Shown here: one piece after another, positions 15,192 through 22,530 of the stretch
How the letters are laid out: every line of letters begins with the position of its first letter
How positions within the stretch are numbered: the stretch's first letter is position 1
NCBI GenBank assembly: GCA_021824055.1
Contig: JAKALV010000011.1
Coordinates: 1 to 26,459, forward strand
Direction: 5' to 3'
Source: Acidobacteriota bacterium
GTDB lineage: Bacteria; Acidobacteriota; Vicinamibacteria; Vicinamibacterales; SCN-69-37
DNA length: 26,459 bases
Program-made: the position numbers and the translations under genes
The notes under the pieces: model-generated
Database searches by the model: none
What the model was told of the DNA's origin: nothing
What the model saw: the letters and a program-made list of their open reading frames with translations, nothing else

Positions 15192-15790
15192 GACGGATCG
15201 CCCCAGTCGGCAAAGTTCACCGAGATATGCCCCACCACGCTCACCGCGCGCCCCGCCTGATCCTTGCCGTAGAACGTCACCTCCGCGATGGTCGAAATGG
15301 CAATGGCGCCGTTCCCACCGACGAGGGCCTTGAGCGGCGCTTCTTCCTTGGCCTGAACCCGTACGAGCGGCACGACGGCCGTCGTCACCGAGGCGCCGAC
15401 GGTCACGGTCGCCGCACCATCGAATGCGTAGGGCACATCGACGCCAGGCGTATTGCGTCCGTCGCTGCGGACGAAACTTACGTGATACTGCGTGATCGTG
15501 ATGTAGTTGGCGCTCGATGGCGTCGTCGGTGTCGTGGCGGTACCCGGATCCTTCATGCCGAGCTGTAGGGTCACTTTCGCGAGATCTTCATAGATGGTCC
15601 CCTTCGTCGACACGTCCGACGCCAGCGCGCCGGTGAACGTGTCGGGCTTCGCACCGGACGCTGCCTCCAGCGCGTCAATGATCAGGTACGAACTGGCCGA
15701 ATCCGTCCGAACGGCCGCTGCGCATCCTGGCAGCGTGGCCAGGCACAGCACCAGGCTGGCCCGCAGGATTTGAAAGACAGGTGCGCTCAT
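15188..15790 (-). CDS. Lipoprotein of unknown function coupled to pilQ
   Basis: A 200-residue protein with a signal peptide and lipobox LPGC (Cys23). I do not recognise the mature domain. It begins with SSYLIIDALEAASGAKPDTF, then a Thr/Pro-rich stretch (about 87-97), and beta-rich segments (YITITQYHVSFVRSDGR, AVSVVGHISVNFADWGD). ATG 15790 overlaps the pilQ stop and its stop overlaps the next lipoprotein start, both as ATGA, so the three are translationally coupled. The position directly behind a secretin gene suggests an outer-membrane partner such as a pilotin, which are also small lipoproteins, but no sequence hallmark of a TPR-type pilotin (PilF/PilW) is present. Confidence 0.8.
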   Translation of the reverse strand: MSAPVFQILRASLVLCLATLPGCAAAVRTDSASSYLIIDALEAASGAKPDTFTGALASDVSTKGTIYEDLAKVTLQLGMKDPGTATTPTTPSSANYITITQYHVSFVRSDGRNTPGVDVPYAFDGAATVTVGASVTTAVVPLVRVQAKEEAPLKALVGGNGAIAISTIAEVTFYGKDQAGRAVSVVGHISVNFADWGDPS

Positions 15791-17157
15791 GGCTGACTCC
15801 GGAGAATGCGTGGGGTGATAAAGATCAGCAGCTCGCGGCTTTGCTTCTGCACGGTGTCGTGCCGGAACAGCCAGCCGAGGAGCGGCATGTTGCCCAGCCC
15901 CGGCGTCTTTTCCCTCGACGACTGGTCCTGACTGACGACGATGCCGCCGATGACCGTGGTGGCGCCATCGGCGACGAGCACGCGCGTCAGCGCGCGCTGC
16001 GTGTCGATCGGCGGAATGTTGTTGATCGATTTCGTGAAATCGGGCGTCGCGTTCTCCAGCTCGATCTGCATGATCACGGTGTTGGCCGCCGTGATCTGCG
16101 GCGTCACCTTCAGCTTGAGGGCCGCGTCCTTGAACTGCACGGTGACCGTGTTGTTCGCCACGGTCTGAATGGGAATCTGAACGCCCTGCGTCATCTCCGC
16201 TTCGTGGTTGTTCTGCGTGGTGACCCGCGGCGTCGACAGGATCTTGCCCTGCCCCTTGCGCTCGAGCGCGGACAGCGCCAGGTCCAGACCGAACGCGCCA
16301 TTGATTGCGCCCATCGTCAGGCCGAGGGCGCTCGTGGGCGTCGAGACCGGCAGCTTCACCGCTGTGGCCGTTGTTTCGAGCGCGCTCGCGCGCGGATCGT
16401 TCGGCGACTGCGTGCCCACGCGGCCATTCACCGCGCCGTTGTTGGGGAACGCGAGGCCGGTCGTGTTGCCGAGCTCGGACGCCACGCGCCCGTTCACGCC
16501 CCATTGCACGCCCAGCTCGCGCGCGGCGTCGTGCGTGGTCTGGACGATTTGCGCTTCGATCTCGACCTGGGGCTCCGCGCGATCGAGCGTGGCAATCAGC
16601 GCCGCGGCCGCGGTCAACCGGTCGGACAGATCGCGAATGATCAGCGTGTTCGTCCGCTCGTCGACGCGGATCTCGCCGCGCTGCGACAGCACGGCAGACT
16701 TGAGGAGCGGCTCCAGATTGGCCGCCTGAGCGTAACTGAGCGCATAGGTCTTGAGTTCCAGCGTGCCCGCCAGCGCCTGCGCGTCGGTCAGCTTGCGGCG
16801 ATCCGCCTCTTCCTCCGCCAGCACGGTCAACGGCGCCACCCGGACCACCGTGCCCTCCACGACATAGCCCAGCTTGGCGCCCCGCAGAATAATGTCGAGG
16901 GCCTGATCCCACGGCACCGCCGTCAGCTTGATGTCTACCGTGCCCTGCACCGTGGGATCGATGACGATGTTGAGCTTGTTCGTTTCCGCGAACGTGCGCA
17001 GCACCATGCGCAGATCCGCGCCCTGCAGGTCCAGGTCCATCGGCGCGCCGGAATACTTCTTCACCGGCTGCTGCTCCCGGCCGGCTGCCGTCACCGAAGC
17101 CAACAGTGCGACCGCCATGCAGAGGGCTGCACCCGAACGCGCCCATCCCCAACTCAT
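15787..17157 (-). CDS. pilQ: Type IV pilus secretin PilQ (short form)
   Basis: Outer-membrane channel for pili. The 456-residue protein has a signal peptide (about 1-25), an N0/STN-type domain (about 40-100: LDLQGADLRMVLRTFAE, NIVIDPTVQGTVDIKL), a secretin_N region (about 135-190: ALSYAQAANLEPLLKSAV, VDERTNTLIIRD), and the secretin beta-barrel domain (about 195-453) with VEIEAQIVQTT, GKILSTPRVTTQNN and the hallmark TPGLGNMPLLGWLFR followed by LLIFITPRIL. It lacks the AMIN domains that bind peptidoglycan in longer PilQ proteins. ATG 17157 overlaps the pilP stop. It might instead be called a MshL/GspD-like secretin, but the pilMNOP context decides. Confidence 0.95.
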   Translation of the reverse strand: MSWGWARSGAALCMAVALLASVTAAGREQQPVKKYSGAPMDLDLQGADLRMVLRTFAETNKLNIVIDPTVQGTVDIKLTAVPWDQALDIILRGAKLGYVVEGTVVRVAPLTVLAEEEADRRKLTDAQALAGTLELKTYALSYAQAANLEPLLKSAVLSQRGEIRVDERTNTLIIRDLSDRLTAAAALIATLDRAEPQVEIEAQIVQTTHDAARELGVQWGVNGRVASELGNTTGLAFPNNGAVNGRVGTQSPNDPRASALETTATAVKLPVSTPTSALGLTMGAINGAFGLDLALSALERKGQGKILSTPRVTTQNNHEAEMTQGVQIPIQTVANNTVTVQFKDAALKLKVTPQITAANTVIMQIELENATPDFTKSINNIPPIDTQRALTRVLVADGATTVIGGIVVSQDQSSREKTPGLGNMPLLGWLFRHDTVQKQSRELLIFITPRILRSQP

Positions 17158-17666
17158 AACTCGCCTCCCGATACCACTGGTCGCAATGGCTTACGAACAT
17201 CACGCGCGCGAACAACGCCGGCCGCATCGGCCGAGCGTTCGGTGAACACGACGGCGTCGGCGTCAATGCGCGCCACCACGCCGTCCTGCAATTGGTCATG
17301 CCGCTTCGCCATGTAGGTGCGTCCGTCCGGGCCCTGCAGCAATGCGATCAGCGTGGTCCCGCTCCGCATGAGGCCCTTGACGATCACGTCGGACACCGAG
17401 ACCGAACCCAGCCCCGCGCCCGGCCTCGCGCGGCCCGGCGCCGGCTTCCCGACCGGCGTCACCTTGGGCACGATCAGACTCACAAATGGATCCCGGCGGC
17501 CACCATCGTCGTACGTCGTCGGCGTCTCGCCAACGCGCGAGCCGACGCGAATCGGCGCCGCAGGCGCGCCGGTTGGCGCCTGCGCCGCCGCATGGGCGCT
17601 TGCCAGCGGCGATGCAGCCAACGCCAGGCAGCAGGCGGCGGCAATTACGGTGCGGAGGCGGGTCAT
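17154..17666 (-). CDS. pilP: Type IV pilus assembly protein PilP
   Basis: Periplasmic linker between the PilN/PilO complex and the PilQ secretin. The 170-residue protein has a signal peptide ending near ASAHA, a flexible Ala/Pro-rich region, the DPFVSLIVP motif (about 58-66), a Pro/Gly linker, and a C-terminal beta domain (about 90-150: VSDVIVKGLMRSGTTLIALL, DGRTYMAKRHDQLQDGVV). Many PilP proteins are lipoproteins; here Cys12/Cys13 lie in AAACC without a good lipobox, so lipidation is doubtful. It overlaps pilO and pilQ by ATGA junctions. The gene order and DPF motif make the assignment good despite low sequence conservation in this family. Confidence 0.88.
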   Translation of the reverse strand: MTRLRTVIAAACCLALAASPLASAHAAAQAPTGAPAAPIRVGSRVGETPTTYDDGGRRDPFVSLIVPKVTPVGKPAPGRARPGAGLGSVSVSDVIVKGLMRSGTTLIALLQGPDGRTYMAKRHDQLQDGVVARIDADAVVFTERSADAAGVVRARDVRKPLRPVVSGGEL

Positions 17667-18271
17667 CCCTTCCCCCCATTGGCCGTGGCCGCCGGCGCGG
17701 CCGGGTGATCAGCCTCGCGGTGGAACACGTAGGTGGTCGCGGTGCAGCTTGCGGTCAAGCTGCCCTGCCCACCCGGTTGCTGGTGGGCGGTCAGGTGCAG
17801 GTTCGAGACCGACACCAGCAGCGGCAGCTCCGACACGCGATCGAAGAAACGGCCGAGGTCGTGATAGTTACCTTCGAGTCCCAGTTCGATCGGCCATTCC
17901 GAATACTGCGGTTTGTCCGCCACGGCCTTCGGCGTGAAGCTGCTCAGCGACAACGCCGACTCGCTCGCCATCTCGTGCAGCTGTCGAAGCACATCCTGCG
18001 CGTCTTTCTCGTCTGGCAACACGGCGGTCGTGGCCACCAGGGATTTCTCGAGGCCGGCGATTTCACGTTCCAGTTGGGGCAGCCGCGTGGCCGTCGCCGA
18101 CGCGCGGGCCACGTCCGACTGCAGCCCCTCGAGACGCGCGCGGCGCGTTGCCAGCTCGGCGCGCGCGGGTCCGATCAGCACCTGCCAAGCCGCGCCGACG
18201 GTGGTCAGCGACAGCAGCGCGAAGATCGCGATCTGCGTCTTGATGCTGAATTCGTGGAAGCTCTTCGCCAT
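17663..18271 (-). CDS. pilO: Type IV pilus alignment protein PilO
   Basis: Inner-membrane protein that pairs with PilN. From ATG 18271 the product is 202 residues: short cytoplasmic start (AKSFHEFSIKTQ), one membrane helix (about 11-31), a coiled-coil rich in Ala/Arg/Leu (about 34-80), and a ferredoxin-like domain (about 85-185) with PDEKDAQDVLRQLHEMASES, LGLEGNYHDLGRFFDRVSEL and LVSVSNLHL, which is typical of PilO. The frame is open another 200 bases upstream, but that is antisense-frame reading of pilN. It starts two bases after the pilN stop and overlaps pilP (ATGA). Confidence 0.93.
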   Translation of the reverse strand: MAKSFHEFSIKTQIAIFALLSLTTVGAAWQVLIGPARAELATRRARLEGLQSDVARASATATRLPQLEREIAGLEKSLVATTAVLPDEKDAQDVLRQLHEMASESALSLSSFTPKAVADKPQYSEWPIELGLEGNYHDLGRFFDRVSELPLLVSVSNLHLTAHQQPGGQGSLTASCTATTYVFHREADHPAAPAATANGGKG

Positions 18272-18273
18272 GA

Positions 18274-18825
18274 CTACTGCGCCGACGCTTTCAGCGCAAA
18301 ACGCACCACGGAGGCGTCCTGCACGGTTTCCATGTTGGTGGTCACGATATCGACGGGACGCGCGAATCGTCCGGACGTCTGCAACCGCTCGACAAAATCG
18401 GTGAGCGCGGTCAGGGACATCGCGCGGCCCTCGATCTGTACGGCGTTCCCAACCTGCTTCAACTCGAGCAGCCACAGTCCGTCGGGCAGGCTGCGGCTGA
18501 TGGTCTGCAGCAATTCGACCGGATCGCGCTGCGTGCGGTGCAGGCGGTCGATCAGTCCGAGGCGCTCGGTCAGTTCCAGTTTGCGCGCCACGGCTCGGTC
18601 CACGAGGCTCGCCACACTCTTCAACCGCGTCAAGTCCGCCTGCGCGGAAACGATCTCGGCGTCAACGACCGCCTGGTCGCGCGCAATCTGCCACCACCAG
18701 CCACCCACGCCCGAGGCCGTGCCGAGCAGCAGCACGAGACCCGCCGCAGCGGACTTCTGGTCCGCGGGCAGCCACGCGCGACGTGGCGCGCGCGGCACCG
18801 CACCCAGGAGATTGACGCGGATCAC
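18274..18825 (-). CDS. pilN: Type IV pilus assembly protein PilN
   Basis: Inner-membrane partner of PilM and PilO. The 183-residue protein begins MIRVNLL, the cytoplasmic motif that inserts into PilM, followed by a Pro/Arg stretch, one membrane helix (about 26-46), a coiled coil (about 50-90), and a C-terminal alpha/beta domain (about 95-183: LLQTISRSLPDGLWLLELKQ, VQIEGRAMSLTALTDFVERL). The start is GTG 18825, overlapping the pilM stop as GTGA, so synthesis of the PilM-PilN pair is coupled. Confidence 0.95.
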   Translation of the reverse strand: MIRVNLLGAVPRAPRRAWLPADQKSAAAGLVLLLGTASGVGGWWWQIARDQAVVDAEIVSAQADLTRLKSVASLVDRAVARKLELTERLGLIDRLHRTQRDPVELLQTISRSLPDGLWLLELKQVGNAVQIEGRAMSLTALTDFVERLQTSGRFARPVDIVTTNMETVQDASVVRFALKASAQ

Positions 18826-19874
18826 GCGGCACCGTCCTGACGCATGGCGAGTCCGACGGCCACGGCATAGCTCGGACCGGCTCCGTCAATGGCCGCAGGA
18901 CGACGGCCCGCGCGGGCAATCTTCAGGAATGGATCGAGCACCTCCACCGGCGCCTCGAACTCGGCACCGAGTTGCGCGGACAGGCCTTCTGCCTCGCACG
19001 CGCCCCCGGACAGCACGATCCGGCTGATCCGTTCGACGGGCGCGGTGGTCCGGTAGAAATCGATGCTCTTGCTGATCTCCGCGACCAGTTGCGTGGTCAC
19101 GTCCGCAAGGATCGCGGTCACTTGGGCGGGATCCACTCCCGGCACCAGGGGTCGGCCGGAGTGCTTGAGCCGCTCGGCCGTGGCGGCTTCCACGTCGAGA
19201 TCCCGCATGAGCGCGTCGGTGTGGGTCTGGCCGCCCAGGGCAATATCGCGCGTCAGCACGAGCTGGCCGCGCTCGAGCAGACACACGATCGTGCCGGTGC
19301 GTCCGGCATGCACCAAAACTGTCAGTGGGTCGTTTCGATCAGCGTGATTCGCTTCGTAAGCGTTGACGAGCGCGAATGCCTCGAGGTCGAGAATCACCGG
19401 CTGTCGTCCGGACCGCACGATCACCTCTGCACGTTCTTCGATGCGTTCCTTTTTGGCGGCGACCAACAGCACCTCGGTCGTGTTGCGGTTGGGGTCCGGG
19501 GGCAGGACCTGATAGTCGAGTTGCACCTCCGCCAAGTCGAACGGGATGTACTGCTCGGCCTCCCACGGAATCGCCTCGGCCAACTCCGCGTCGTTCATCG
19601 CCGGCAGGGAGAGCCGCTTCACGATGACGGCATGTCCCGACAGCGCGGCCGCGATGCGGCCTCGGCGGACGCGAAGGGTATCGAAGACCTGCCTGAGAGC
19701 GTCGACAGTGCCTTCCGGGTCTGAAGTTCCCGTCTCGGGCATCGGCGCCTCGGCGGCGCCAACCAGGCTCCACGCGCCGCGAGATCGCCGCAAAACCACG
19801 GCTTTCACGGCGTCGGACCCGATGTCGAGGCCCACAACCGGCGGACGAAAGAGACGGGGGAATCGCATATCCAC
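18822..19874 (-). CDS. pilM: Type IV pilus assembly ATPase-like protein PilM
   Basis: Cytoplasmic actin-like (FtsA-fold) protein that recruits PilN. Signatures: VVGLDIGSDAVKAVVL near the N-terminus (phosphate-binding), IPWEAEQYIPFDLAEVQLDY typical of PilM, LVHAGRTGTIVCLL (second phosphate motif), FYRTTAPVERISRIVLSGGA (adenosine motif). A GGAGG site (19881-19885) lies six bases before GTG 19874 and twelve before ATG 19868, which favours the GTG start (350 residues). The long frame further upstream reads through the intergenic region and into antisense of rplM, and is not coding. First gene of the pil run; a sigma-54-like motif abuts its start. Confidence 0.95.
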   Translation of the reverse strand: MDMRFPRLFRPPVVGLDIGSDAVKAVVLRRSRGAWSLVGAAEAPMPETGTSDPEGTVDALRQVFDTLRVRRGRIAAALSGHAVIVKRLSLPAMNDAELAEAIPWEAEQYIPFDLAEVQLDYQVLPPDPNRNTTEVLLVAAKKERIEERAEVIVRSGRQPVILDLEAFALVNAYEANHADRNDPLTVLVHAGRTGTIVCLLERGQLVLTRDIALGGQTHTDALMRDLDVEAATAERLKHSGRPLVPGVDPAQVTAILADVTTQLVAEISKSIDFYRTTAPVERISRIVLSGGACEAEGLSAQLGAEFEAPVEVLDPFLKIARAGRRPAAIDGAGPSYAVAVGLAMRQDGAA

Positions 19875-19884
19875 GCCGGACCTC

Positions 19885-19900
19885 CGCAAGCCTGATGCCA
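19885..19900 (-). promoter_or_regulatory. Sigma-54-like -24/-12 motif at the pilM start
   Basis: The minus strand reads TGGCATCAGGCTTGCG. The GG and GC pairs are exactly ten bases apart, TGGCA and TTGC match the sigma-54 consensus, and the bases between are variable. If real, transcription would start about at the GTG start codon (19874), leaving no room for the GGAGG site as a leader, so either the start is downstream or the match is chance. Confidence 0.3.
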
Positions 19901-20036
19901 GATTTGCGGCCGGGCTGTTTACACGGGTGTACCCGATGGTGCTAGGCTTGGCCGACCTCGATTCGACCCACGCGTTTAGGCAGCCGCCTGACAGTTCTGT
20001 AACGGGTTCCGCAAGGGCGACAAGTACCTGTGAATA

Positions 20037-20065
20037 TTGACTTTTTACCGCCCGGCCGATATCCT
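20037..20065 (+). promoter_or_regulatory. Strong sigma-70-type promoter for rplM operon
   Basis: TTGACT (20037-20042) and TATCCT (20060-20065) are separated by exactly 17 bases, close to the sigma-70 consensus. Transcription would begin near 20072, giving a leader of about 34 bases before the rplM ATG at 20106. It faces the divergent pilM gene; the 231 bases between the two genes (19875-20105) hold this promoter, the motif at 19885-19900, and nothing else I can name. Confidence 0.75.
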
Positions 20066-20099
20066 TTCGGTTTGCCGTCCTCTGGATACGGCCGAAAGG
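20063..20099. repeat. Palindrome spanning the rplM -10 box and ribosome site
   Basis: Eight-base arms cctttcgg (20063-20070) and ccgaaagg (20092-20099) are perfect complements. An inner stem gccgt (20074-20078) / acggc (20088-20092) can form instead within the transcript. The outer left arm overlaps the -10 box, so only the inner hairpin would be in RNA from this promoter. It may be an operator, or an L13 autoregulatory leader if transcription starts further upstream. Confidence 0.5.
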
Positions 20100-20105
20100 G
20101 AATGC

Positions 20106-20546
20106 ATGGGCACGTTTACACCATCTGCCAAGACGATTGAGCGGCAGTGGCACGTCATCGACGCAAAAGGTCAGGTCCTCGGACGCATCGCCAGCGTGGC
20201 GGCTCGTCTCTTGCAGGGCAAGCACAAGGCGACATGGGCGCCCTTTCTCGACACCGGCGACCACGTCGTCATCGTGAACGCGGCCTCGGTCAAGCTCACC
20301 GGCAAGAAGGAAGAACAGAAGATCTATCGTCAGCACTCGGGCTATGAAGGCGGCCTGCGTGAAGAGCGCTTGAAGGATGTGCGCGTCAAGAAGCCCATCC
20401 GCATCGTGGAAGAAGCGGTGTACGGCATGTTGCCGAAGACGAAGCTCGGTCGCGCGATGTATGGAAAGTTGAAGGTGTATGCGGGTGACAAGCATCCGCA
20501 TGCGGCACAGAAACCACAGCAGTTGAAGTCTGGCGAGGTTGCGTAA
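20106..20546 (+). CDS. rplM: 50S ribosomal protein L13
   Basis: Large-subunit protein, 146 residues. Typical sequence: WHVIDAKGQVLGRIASVAARLLQGKHK, GDHVVIVNAASVKLTGKK, YRQHSGYEGGL, AVYGMLPKTKLGRAMYGKLKVYAGDKHPHAAQKP. ATG 20106 follows an AAAGGGA ribosome site and fits the family start; the frame is open to 20037 but that part contains the promoter. It is the first gene of the classic rplM-rpsI-rpsB-tsf-pyrH-frr block. Confidence 0.98.
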   Translation: MGTFTPSAKTIERQWHVIDAKGQVLGRIASVAARLLQGKHKATWAPFLDTGDHVVIVNAASVKLTGKKEEQKIYRQHSGYEGGLREERLKDVRVKKPIRIVEEAVYGMLPKTKLGRAMYGKLKVYAGDKHPHAAQKPQQLKSGEVA

Positions 20547-20547
20547 C

Positions 20548-20949
20548 TTGGCGATTGCAGCAGCGAATCAGTTCTACGGCACCGGCCGTCGCAAGACCTC
20601 CACGGCCCGTGTTTTCCTCCGGCCCGGCAAGGGCCAGATCATCATCAACAAGCAGCCCATCGAGAAAAGCTTCCCGACCGAGACGTTGCGCCTGATTGTC
20701 CGGCAGCCGCTCGTGTTGACGGAGACCCTCGAGCAGTTTGACGTGCTGGCCACGACGGCCGGCGGCGGCGTGGCGGGCCAGGCGGGCGCGATGCGCCTGG
20801 GGATCGCCCGGGCGCTGATGGAGTTCAACGCTGAGCTCAGATCGACCCTGCGGAAAGCCGGCCTCGTGACGCGGGATCCGCGCATGAAGGAACGCAAGAA
20901 GTACGGCATGGCCGGAGCGCGCAAGCGCTTCCAGTTCTCGAAGCGTTAA
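20548..20949 (+). CDS. rpsI: 30S ribosomal protein S9
   Basis: Small-subunit protein, 133 residues, with FYGTGRRKTSTARVFLRPGKG, TAGGGVAGQAGAMRLGIARAL and the basic C-terminus DPRMKERKKYGMAGARKRFQFSKR split as usual; the final SKR tail reaches the P-site tRNA. TTG 20548 is preferred: GAGG at 20535-20538 is nine bases away, whereas the in-frame TTG at 20539 touches it. It lies two bases after rplM. A TTG start for an abundant protein is unusual. Confidence 0.96.
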   Translation: MAIAAANQFYGTGRRKTSTARVFLRPGKGQIIINKQPIEKSFPTETLRLIVRQPLVLTETLEQFDVLATTAGGGVAGQAGAMRLGIARALMEFNAELRSTLRKAGLVTRDPRMKERKKYGMAGARKRFQFSKR

Positions 20950-20960
20950 AGGAGATGAGC

Positions 20961-21746
20961 TTGAGCGCGATTGCAATGAAGGATTTCCTGGAGGCCGGCG
21001 TCCACTTCGGCCACCAGACCAAACGCTGGAATCCGAAGATGAAGCCGTTCATCTTTGGCGAGCGGAACGGCATCTACATCATCGACCTCGGCCGCACCGC
21101 CAAGCTTTACAAGCAGGCGGCGAACTTCATCACGGAGACGGCGAGCCAGGGCGGCACGGTGCTCTTCGTGGGCACCAAGCGCCAGGCGCAGGATGCGATC
21201 GCGGAAGAAGCCCAGCGGTGCGGGATGTACTTCGTGAATCAGCGGTGGCTCGGCGGATTGCTCACCAACTTCTCGACGATCCAGCGCTCGCTGGCGCGGC
21301 TGCGTGAGCTCGAAGCGATGTCCACCGACGGGCGCTACGACACGTTCTCCAAGAAAGAAGTGGCGCGATTCGAGAAAGAACGCCGGAAGCTGGCGAAGAA
21401 CCTCGACGGTATTCGGGGCATGGGCCGGCTGCCCGACGCGGTCTTCATCATCGACACGCGCCACGAGCAGATTGCGGTTGACGAAGCGCGCAAGCTCAAG
21501 ATTCCCGTCATCGGCGTCGTGGACACCAATTGTGATCCCGACCAGGTCGACTACGTGATTCCGGGCAACGACGACGCCCTGCGGTCGATCCGTCTGCTGG
21601 CCGGAGGCATCGCCGACGCCGTGCTGGCGGGCCGTGGCCTCGCGGAAGCCGCGGCGGCGGCGGAAGTCGCCGAAGCCAAGGCCGCGCGCGCCGCCAAGAC
21701 CAAGGACGCCGAACCCACTCCGGCGACCCCGGCGGCGGCGCAGTAA
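20961..21746 (+). CDS. rpsB: 30S ribosomal protein S2
   Basis: Small-subunit protein; 261 residues from TTG 20961. Signatures: MKDFLEAGVHFGHQTKRWNP, FIFGERNGIYIIDLGRT, FVGTKRQAQDAI, NQRWLGGLLTNFSTI, PDAVFIIDTRHE, DTNCDPDQVDYVIPGNDDA. The Shine-Dalgarno GGAG (20951-20954) directly abuts an ATG at 20955 but lies six bases from TTG 20961, so the TTG is favoured. The C-terminal 35 residues are an Ala/Lys/Pro-rich extension. It lies 11 bases after rpsI. Confidence 0.97.
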   Translation: MSAIAMKDFLEAGVHFGHQTKRWNPKMKPFIFGERNGIYIIDLGRTAKLYKQAANFITETASQGGTVLFVGTKRQAQDAIAEEAQRCGMYFVNQRWLGGLLTNFSTIQRSLARLRELEAMSTDGRYDTFSKKEVARFEKERRKLAKNLDGIRGMGRLPDAVFIIDTRHEQIAVDEARKLKIPVIGVVDTNCDPDQVDYVIPGNDDALRSIRLLAGGIADAVLAGRGLAEAAAAAEVAEAKAARAAKTKDAEPTPATPAAAQ

Positions 21747-21770
21747 CAGCAAGACCGAATCAAGGCAGCA

Positions 21771-21883
21771 GGCAAAAGGCAGAAGGCAGAAGTCCGGAGC
21801 GAACTGACGCAGGCCATCTGTTCTTTTCAAGAATCAGATGACCGCGACAGCTGGTTCCTTACTTCTGCCTTTTGCCTTCTGCC
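21771..21883. repeat. Large imperfect inverted repeat between rpsB and tsf
   Basis: Arms of 23 bases, 21771-21793 (ggcaaaaggcagaaggcaga...) and 21861-21883 (acttctgccttttgccttct...), match at 21 positions as reverse complements. The arms are built from degenerate ggcaaaa/ggcagaa 7-mers. A smaller hairpin (21815-21840) lies inside. The right arm ends eight bases before the tsf ribosome site (21891-21894). Confidence 0.8.
21815..21840 (+). terminator. Hairpin between rpsB and tsf
   Basis: catctgttctt (21815-21825) pairs with aagaa-t-cagatg (21829-21840) around a three-base loop, with one bulged T: an 11-bp stem. No T-run follows, so it may be an attenuator, processing site, or partial terminator that lowers tsf relative to rpsB. 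Confidence 0.4.
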
Positions 21884-21901
21884 CTTTCAAGGAGTCTGAG
21901 T

Positions 21902-22510
21902 ATGTCTGTGGAAATTTCCGCCACCCTCGTCAAGCAGCTTCGCGACCGCACGGGCGCGGGCATGATGGAATGCAAGGCCGCCCTCAAGGAGGCCAACGGC
22001 AACATCGAGGAGGCCAACACGGTTCTTCGGAAGCGCGGACTGGCCCAGGCCGCGAAGAAGTCGGGCCGATCGACCAGTGAAGGCGTCATCGGTTCCTACA
22101 TTCATCTCGGCGGCAAGATCGGCGTGCTCGTGGAAGTGAACTGCGAGTCGGATTTTGTCGCGCGCACCGACGATTTCCAGAACCTGGTCAAGGAAGTGTC
22201 GATGCACATCGCCGCGGCCAGCCCGACCTACGCGCATCGCGACGACGTGCCGGCCGAGATCCTTGAGCGCGAGCGCGGCATCTACCGCGCGCAGATGGAG
22301 AACTCGGGCAAGCCCGCCAACGTGATCGAGAAGATCATCGAGGGCAAGCTGAACGCGTTCTACGAGCAGACGGTCCTGGTCGATCAGGCCTCGATCCGCG
22401 ACCCCAAGGTCACGGTCGGTCAGATGCTGCAGGCGGCCATCGCGAAGCTCGGCGAGAACATCTCGATTCCAAGGTTCGCCCGCTTCAAAGTCGGCGATAG
22501 CAACCAGTAG
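21902..22510 (+). CDS. tsf: Elongation factor Ts (short form)
   Basis: Nucleotide exchange factor for EF-Tu. N-terminal UBA-like domain with LVKQLRDRTGAGMMECKAAL and EEANTVLRKRGLAQAAKKSGR; core domain with VNCESDFVARTDDFQ. At 202 residues it is the short, Thermus-like type rather than the 283-residue E. coli type, with a single dimerisation-type core followed by a C-terminal segment ending ENISIPRFARFKVG. ATG 21902 has GGAG seven bases upstream. An open frame to 21872 is repeat-derived. Confidence 0.97.
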   Translation: MSVEISATLVKQLRDRTGAGMMECKAALKEANGNIEEANTVLRKRGLAQAAKKSGRSTSEGVIGSYIHLGGKIGVLVEVNCESDFVARTDDFQNLVKEVSMHIAAASPTYAHRDDVPAEILERERGIYRAQMENSGKPANVIEKIIEGKLNAFYEQTVLVDQASIRDPKVTVGQMLQAAIAKLGENISIPRFARFKVGDSNQ

Positions 22511-22530
22511 GACGCCTCCTGTTAGGGCAA

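Noticed and set aside
15791..17299. N-terminal extension of the pilQ-coupled lipoprotein frame
   Set aside because: Frame-shifted reading of pilQ; the lipobox signal peptide at 15790 fixes the true start.
15781..17316. 511-codon open frame on the plus strand
   Set aside because: Antisense of pilQ, Arg/His-rich, no recognisable domain.
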